From contig JARGNS010000062.1 in assembly GCA_029213105.1 (NCBI GenBank), forward strand, positions 956 through 12,261: a DNA stretch of 11,306 nucleotides, read 5' to 3'. The notes beneath the pieces were generated by a model that was not told the DNA's origin, made no database searches, and saw nothing but the letters and a program-made list of their open reading frames with translations. Shown piece after piece: positions 6,017-11,306 of the stretch (positions within the stretch are counted from its first letter, which is position 1; every line of letters starts with the position of its first letter). The position numbers and the translations under genes are program-made. The stretch comes from Planctomycetota bacterium. GTDB taxonomy: Bacteria; Planctomycetota; PLA2; JAEUHO01.

Positions 6017-6563
6017 AGCCGTCGGAATCGTCATGCAGGCCCTGGGTGATCAGCCCACGATCGTCTGCAATGGCATGATCGGTCGCGAGGTGTTCACCGC
6101 CCGCGATCGCGAAGAGAGTTTCTACATGATCGGGTCCATGGGACTCGGCCTGTCGATCGCTCTCGGAGTCGCCACCACCCATCCCGAGACGTCGATCGTC
6201 TGCCTCGACGGCGACGGCAACGTGCTCATGGGTGCCGGCGTACTCGCCAGCGCGGGTGCGCTGGGCTGCAAGAACCTGCACCACATCGTCTTCGACAACG
6301 AAGCCCACGGCTCGACCGGCGGGCAGCGCACGATCACCGAGAGCGTCCAGCTCGAGAAGATCGCCGCCGCCTCGGGCTACGCCTCCGCGGAGCGCGTCGC
6401 GCCCGAGGATCTCGCCGAGGCCCTGCCCGGCTTCCTCGCCAGCGAGGGCCCGGCCATGCTGCTGGTGAAGGTCGAGATCGGCAACCAGCCCGGCATCGGC
6501 CGCGTGACCCACACACCGGTCGAGATCACCCAGCGCTTCGGCGGAAAGCTCGGAAACGGATGA
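6003..6563 (+). CDS. ppd: Phosphonopyruvate decarboxylase, beta (thiamine-diphosphate-binding) subunit
   Basis: This 186-residue protein is the C-terminal, diphosphate-binding half of the decarboxylase. The thiamine diphosphate and Mg signature is clear: GDGN at 70-73 and the closing DN at 98-99 (FDNEAHGSTGGQ follows), with the usual spacing. GSMGLGLSIALG (44-55) is the substrate-loop region typical of phosphonopyruvate and sulfopyruvate decarboxylases. The start at 6003 has AGGGA (5991-5995) seven bases upstream, inside the alpha gene, and the 14-base overlap implies translational coupling and 1:1 subunit synthesis. The stop overlaps the next start as ATGA (6560-6563). An acetolactate synthase or sulfopyruvate decarboxylase is less likely, given the phosphonate neighbours. 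Active sites are expected at the alpha-beta interface. Confidence 0.9.
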   Translation: MRRAEAVGIVMQALGDQPTIVCNGMIGREVFTARDREESFYMIGSMGLGLSIALGVATTHPETSIVCLDGDGNVLMGAGVLASAGALGCKNLHHIVFDNEAHGSTGGQRTITESVQLEKIAAASGYASAERVAPEDLAEALPGFLASEGPAMLLVKVEIGNQPGIGRVTHTPVEITQRFGGKLGNG

Positions 6564-7618
6564 GCGACGCGTTCACGCTGATGAACCCGGGGCCGATCAA
6601 CGTGCACCCCCGGGTGCGCGCGGCGCTGGCGGCCAGCCTGGACCAATGCCACCGCGAGCGTGAGTACCTCGACATGCAGTCGCGCGTCCGCGCGAAGCTG
6701 GTCGAGGCCTTCGACGTCGCGGCGGACTACGACGCGGTGCTCATCTCCGGTTCCGGCACGGCCGGCATGGAGATGATGGTCAGCTCCGCCGTCGGCAAGG
6801 GCGTCCTCGTGCTCGACAACGGGGTCTACGGCGATCGCCTCGGTCAGATGGCCGAGGTGCACGGCATCCCCACGAAGCGCCTCGTCGCCGACTGGCAGCA
6901 GCGCCACGATCCTGCCGCTGTCGAAGCCGCGCTCGAAGACGGCATCGACACGATCGCCGTCGTGCATCACGAGACCACGACCGGCCTGCTCAATGACCTG
7001 CCCGCCATCGCCGCGGTTGCCCGCAAGACGGGCCGACGCCTGCTGATCGACAGCGTGAGTGGCCTCGCCGGCGAGGTGTTCGACTTCGACACCATCCAGC
7101 CGGATGCCGTCTGCTGCACCGCCAACAAGTGCGTCGAGGGCCTGCCGGGCGTCTCGTTCGTGCTGCTGCGCAAGGGCACATCGCTCGAGAAGCGCTCGGT
7201 CTACTTCGACATGGCCCATCAGCTCGCCAAGCAAGAGGCCGGGGGCACGCCCTTCACCCCGGCCATCCAGGTGACCGCCGCCTTCGAGGCCGCCCTGGAC
7301 GTCCTCCTGGAGGAAACCGTCGCCGGCCGCATCGCGCGCTACGGCCGGGCCTCGGCCAGCATCCGCGCCAGCATGGCCGACCTGGGGCTGCCCCTGCTGC
7401 TCCCCGCGACGCACCTGAGCAACACGATCACATGCGCCCACCTGCCTGCGGCCGTGGGCTACGAGCAGATCCACGCGCGCATGCGCGAGGACGGTTTCGT
7501 GCTCTACGCAGGCCAGGGCGACCTGGGCAAGATCGCCTTCCGCGTGGCCAACATGGGGCAGATCTCCGAGCAGCGCCTCGCCGACTTCGGGCCGGCCCTG
7601 AAGCGAGCGATCGCATGA
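6560..7618 (+). CDS. phnW: 2-aminoethylphosphonate transaminase (class V aminotransferase)
   Basis: This is a complete 352-residue fold-type I, class V aminotransferase. Motifs are LMNPGPINVHPRV (7-19), SGSGTAGMEMM (63-73), the PLP-ring aspartate in LLIDSVSG (D164) and the Schiff-base lysine in CCTANKCVEGLPGVSF (K190). The ANKC-EG-PG context around the lysine is characteristic of 2-aminoethylphosphonate:pyruvate transaminase. PhnW works in AEP degradation in many bacteria, but beside a mutase and decarboxylase it should run in the synthetic direction: phosphonoacetaldehyde plus an amino donor to AEP. It is coupled by ATGA overlaps to the decarboxylase beta gene upstream and the nucleotidyltransferase downstream. 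No phosphonatase (PhnX) or phosphonate importer is present in the window, which supports synthesis over catabolism. The length is close to the usual 360-370 residues. Confidence 0.92.
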   Translation: MSDAFTLMNPGPINVHPRVRAALAASLDQCHREREYLDMQSRVRAKLVEAFDVAADYDAVLISGSGTAGMEMMVSSAVGKGVLVLDNGVYGDRLGQMAEVHGIPTKRLVADWQQRHDPAAVEAALEDGIDTIAVVHHETTTGLLNDLPAIAAVARKTGRRLLIDSVSGLAGEVFDFDTIQPDAVCCTANKCVEGLPGVSFVLLRKGTSLEKRSVYFDMAHQLAKQEAGGTPFTPAIQVTAAFEAALDVLLEETVAGRIARYGRASASIRASMADLGLPLLLPATHLSNTITCAHLPAAVGYEQIHARMREDGFVLYAGQGDLGKIAFRVANMGQISEQRLADFGPALKRAIA

Positions 7619-8289
7619 AGGCCGTCCTGCTCGCCGCCGGCGTCGGTCGCCGTCTCGGCCACGACAAGCCCAAGGCCCTGCTGGAGATCGGCGGGCGCAC
7701 GCTGCTCGCCCGTCACCTCGAGAACCTCGCGGCACTCGGCCTGCCGGTGCGCATCGTGAGCGGCTTCATGGCCGGCATGCTCGAGGCCCACGCACTCGAC
7801 GCCGAGTTCGTCCACAACCCCGAGTTCCGGCGCGGCAGCCTGATCTCGCTGCGGTACGCGCTCGAGGGGCTGGACGAGGACGCCGTCATCATGGACGCCG
7901 ACGTCCTCTACGACCCGAGCATCCTCGCCGACGTGTGCGCCCTGGAGCGCGGGTTCGCCATCGATCCGCGCACGGATCCGGGCGAGGAAGAGATGATGAT
8001 CGGCATCCAGGGCGGTGCCGCGCGGGCCATCCGCCGCGGTCGTCTCGGAGGCTTCGAGCTCGTCGGCGAGGGCGTGGGCTTCTTCAAGATCGACGCGGCA
8101 TCGCTGCCCGCCCTGCGCGCGGCCATCGACGCCGCGGACCCCGAGGGCGACTACGAGTGCGCTCTCGACGCGTTCGTCGGCGAGCACGGTGCGCAGTACG
8201 TCGAGGTGGCCGGTCGCCCCTGGACCGAGATCGACTTCGAGGAAGACGTCGTCTGCGCCGAGCGCGACATCCTGCCGCTACTCGGCTGA
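7615..8289 (+). CDS. Stand-alone nucleotidyltransferase, probable AEP cytidylyltransferase
   Basis: This 224-residue sugar-phosphate-type NTP transferase starts in an ATGA overlap with the transaminase stop. The nucleotide loop is intact: LLAAGVGRRLG (5-15, GxGxR present), then DKPKALLEIGG (17-27). Metal-binding aspartates fit MDADVLYD (D94, D96), and WTEIDFEEDVVCAE near the C terminus matches the closing motif of PntC-like enzymes. PntC activates AEP with CTP to CMP-AEP; the position directly after the AEP transaminase supports that substrate, although the base and acceptor cannot be read from sequence. It is the second such domain in the locus: the one fused to the mutase lacks the GxGxR arginine and is frameshifted, so this copy may be the active one. 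Its last 12 bases overlap the end of the opposite-strand phosphatidyltransferase gene. Confidence 0.85.
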   Translation: MKAVLLAAGVGRRLGHDKPKALLEIGGRTLLARHLENLAALGLPVRIVSGFMAGMLEAHALDAEFVHNPEFRRGSLISLRYALEGLDEDAVIMDADVLYDPSILADVCALERGFAIDPRTDPGEEEMMIGIQGGAARAIRRGRLGGFELVGEGVGFFKIDAASLPALRAAIDAADPEGDYECALDAFVGEHGAQYVEVAGRPWTEIDFEEDVVCAERDILPLLG

Positions 8290-9072
8290 CGCGCGCTCGA
8301 TCACGGCCGGCTCGCGCGACTCCGCGCGGCGCTGAAGCCCAAGCGCCAACAACGTGATCAGCACCATCGGCCCCATGGCGATGGCTGCGTAGATGTCGGG
8401 CCGATCCAACACGAAGCAGACGGCCATGACCGTGAAGTGCGACGTGGGCCCGTTCAACAGCCACAGCACCATCGGCGTCCGCACGCGTGCCTGGTAGGCC
8501 TCGCGATCGGGAACCGTCACGCCGCCGTCCAGCTGCTCGGCGTACGGCTCGAGGCGCGCGATCAACCACCCGCCGATGCCCGGCGTTGCGGCGGCCTCGG
8601 CCCGCAGCTGCACGAGGTCGTCGGTGTCCCCGCGGTAGCGCCGCTTGTAGCGGTCGAGCTGGAACGACGCCCAGATGAGGGCCAGGCCCGCGCCGGCGCT
8701 CATGAGCCAGCCCGTGATCCAGGAGCCGGTCAGGTCGCCGATCCAGAGTGCGAGCCCGATGTGGATGGCGACGGCCGCGATGTAGTCCCCCGCACCGTCC
8801 ATCGCTCGGCCCAGGTAGCCACCGCCGCCGCGCAGTCGGGCGAGCTGGCCATCGGCGCAGTCGAAGGCCAGGTAGGCGAGCAGGCTGAGCGTGGCGACCC
8901 AGCCCACGTGGAAACCGAGGGCCACGCCGACGCCGACGCCGAAGAGCGCCGAAATCCCGGTGATCTGGTTGGGCGTGATCGGCGTCGGGGCAGCCAGCTT
9001 CACGATCACGGCCGCCACGGGGCGCGAGAACACGCGGTCCAGCAGTTCGTCGGTCTTGAGGGGTGCGGCCAT
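8278..9072 (-). CDS. CDP-alcohol phosphatidyltransferase family membrane protein
   Basis: This 264-residue integral membrane enzyme carries a perfect family signature: D71-x2-D74-G-x2-A-R-x8-G88-x3-D92-x3-D96 (from DCADGQLAR to DGAGD), with all four metal-binding aspartates. Several hydrophobic helices follow (about 98-117, 122-137 and two near the C terminus). The family transfers a phosphoalcohol from a CDP- or CMP-activated donor to an acceptor alcohol. Beside an AEP activation gene, the likely reaction is transfer from CMP-AEP to diacylglycerol or a similar lipid; ordinary phosphatidylglycerol-type or inositol-phosphate synthesis is the alternative. The start at 9072 is chosen because a TAGACT -10-like element lies eight bases upstream, mirroring the gene on the other side. 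An in-frame ATG at 9108 with a GGGAG nine bases upstream would add 12 residues. The 3' end overlaps the nucleotidyltransferase gene by 12 bases, tail to tail. Confidence 0.88.
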   Translation of the reverse strand: MAAPLKTDELLDRVFSRPVAAVIVKLAAPTPITPNQITGISALFGVGVGVALGFHVGWVATLSLLAYLAFDCADGQLARLRGGGGYLGRAMDGAGDYIAAVAIHIGLALWIGDLTGSWITGWLMSAGAGLALIWASFQLDRYKRRYRGDTDDLVQLRAEAAATPGIGGWLIARLEPYAEQLDGGVTVPDREAYQARVRTPMVLWLLNGPTSHFTVMAVCFVLDRPDIYAAIAMGPMVLITLLALGLQRRAESREPAVIERASAE

Positions 9073-9076
9073 CAGG

Positions 9077-9123
9077 CGGGAGTCTATCGCGATCATCGCG
9101 CCCGCCATCGGGATAGACTCCCG
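9077..9123. promoter_or_regulatory. Palindromic divergent promoter, both messages possibly leaderless
   Basis: CGGGAGTCTATC (9077-9088) and its exact complement GATAGACTCCCG (9112-9123) face away from each other. Each arm reads GATAGACTCCCG toward its own gene, then two (plus strand) or four (minus strand) bases, then ATGGCC. TAGACT fits a TAnnnT -10 element ending six or eight bases before each ATG, the spacing of leaderless transcripts. Between the arms lies a second palindrome, CGCGAT-C-ATCGCG (9088-9100), a possible operator covering the upstream promoter parts. No clear -35 is seen. Confidence 0.5.
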
Positions 9124-9125
9124 TC

Positions 9126-9485
9126 ATGGCCCGCATCCTCTATGTCCTCGCCCATTCCACCGAGGCGCCCGACCGCGCCACCGCCGCCCTCGCCACGGCC
9201 CTCGCCGCCCAACGCGCAGGCCACGACGCCGCCTTCTGGCTCACGGGCGAGGGGGCCCGTCTGGGCGTGAAGGGTGTGGCCGAGACGCTCAACGAGCCGT
9301 ACCCCGAGACGGCGGCCACCATGCGCGATGCGCTGCTGGCCGGCGGCGCGACGTTCCACATCGAGGCCCACGCCTTCGCCGCGCGCCAGTACGCACCGGA
9401 GGCCGTCCTCGCGGGCGCCGTGGTCGCGGACGGAGCGCAGCTCGCCACGCTCCTCGACGAGGGCTGGCAGGCGGTGACGCTCTAG
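9126..9485 (+). CDS. DsrE/DsrF-like small protein, no catalytic cysteine
   Basis: This 119-residue protein has the N-terminal pattern of the DsrE/DsrF/YchN fold: a hydrophobic strand (ARILYVLAHSTE, 2-13) followed by a helix (RATAALATALAAQRAG) and the second strand (HDAAFWLTGEGARLG), typical of small alpha/beta proteins that bind ligands or relay sulfur as oligomers. No cysteine is present anywhere, so the sulfurtransferase activity of true DsrE/TusD members is unlikely; the family also has non-catalytic members of unknown role. The start directly follows the divergent palindromic promoter with no visible ribosome site, consistent with a leaderless message. The stop is two bases before the start of the sigma-54 activator gene, so the two are almost certainly co-transcribed, which hints at a sensory or accessory role for that regulator. 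Confidence 0.75.
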   Translation: MARILYVLAHSTEAPDRATAALATALAAQRAGHDAAFWLTGEGARLGVKGVAETLNEPYPETAATMRDALLAGGATFHIEAHAFAARQYAPEAVLAGAVVADGAQLATLLDEGWQAVTL

Positions 9486-9487
9486 GC

Positions 9488-11306
<1,819 letters not shown>

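Noticed and set aside
5498..6563. Sulfopyruvate decarboxylase (ComDE, coenzyme M pathway)
   Set aside because: The split architecture matches, but no other coenzyme M gene is present, whereas the mutase and AEP transaminase are.
9053..9108. Start of the phosphatidyltransferase at 9108
   Set aside because: It is possible, with a GGGAG nine bases upstream, but the mirrored TAGACT element directly before the 9072 ATG makes the shorter form more likely.

Overview
This is a high-GC bacterial chromosomal segment (third codon positions almost all G or C) carrying a phosphonate biosynthesis locus with its surroundings. The left end holds a DUF1800/DUF1501 export pair. Such pairs are frequent in Planctomycetes and also occur in Myxococcota, Verrucomicrobia and others. 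The right end holds an FHA-GAF-AAA+ sigma-54 activator, a type common in Planctomycetes and Myxococcota. A high-GC planctomycete or myxobacterium-like organism fits, but nothing here fixes the phylum.

Layout. (1) 1-2449, minus strand: a two-gene operon, DUF1800 (signal peptide) then DUF1501 (Tat-type leader, cut by the window edge), with a -10-like hexamer overlapping an inverted repeat upstream. (2) 2450-3135: about 690 bases without a gene. It holds a sigma-54 promoter candidate, a boxA-like motif, a multi-hairpin RNA-like region with a C-rich loop (a G-quadruplex motif on the minus strand), a perfect 12-bp hairpin, and a sigma-70-like promoter for the next gene. (3) 3136-4750, plus: a PEP mutase fused to a nucleotidyltransferase, interrupted by a frameshift near 4437. 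(4) 4751-5497: about 750 bases without a gene, filled by three different repeat families (2 x 100-bp period, 3 x 104 bp, 4 x 13 bp). (5) 5498-8289, plus: a tightly overlapping operon of split phosphonopyruvate decarboxylase (alpha, beta), 2-aminoethylphosphonate (AEP) transaminase and a stand-alone nucleotidyltransferase. (6) 8278-9072, minus: a CDP-alcohol phosphatidyltransferase converging on and overlapping that operon. (7) 9126-11306, plus: a DsrE-like protein and the sigma-54 activator, divergent from the phosphatidyltransferase across a palindromic promoter region.

How it may work together (inference). PEP is isomerised to phosphonopyruvate, decarboxylated to phosphonoacetaldehyde and transaminated to AEP. 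AEP is then activated by CTP to CMP-AEP, and the membrane phosphatidyltransferase could transfer AEP from CMP-AEP onto a lipid alcohol, giving a phosphonolipid. The points most worth a second look are the altered mutase gating-loop motif (EDN-x5-CS rather than EDK-x5-NS), two nucleotidyltransferases in one locus of which one has lost its signature arginine, the candidate structured RNA, the repeat-filled gap that splits the pathway, and the mirrored apparently leaderless promoter. Two coding frames are broken (near 4437 and 11030); raw sequence cannot tell whether these are real mutations or assembly errors.
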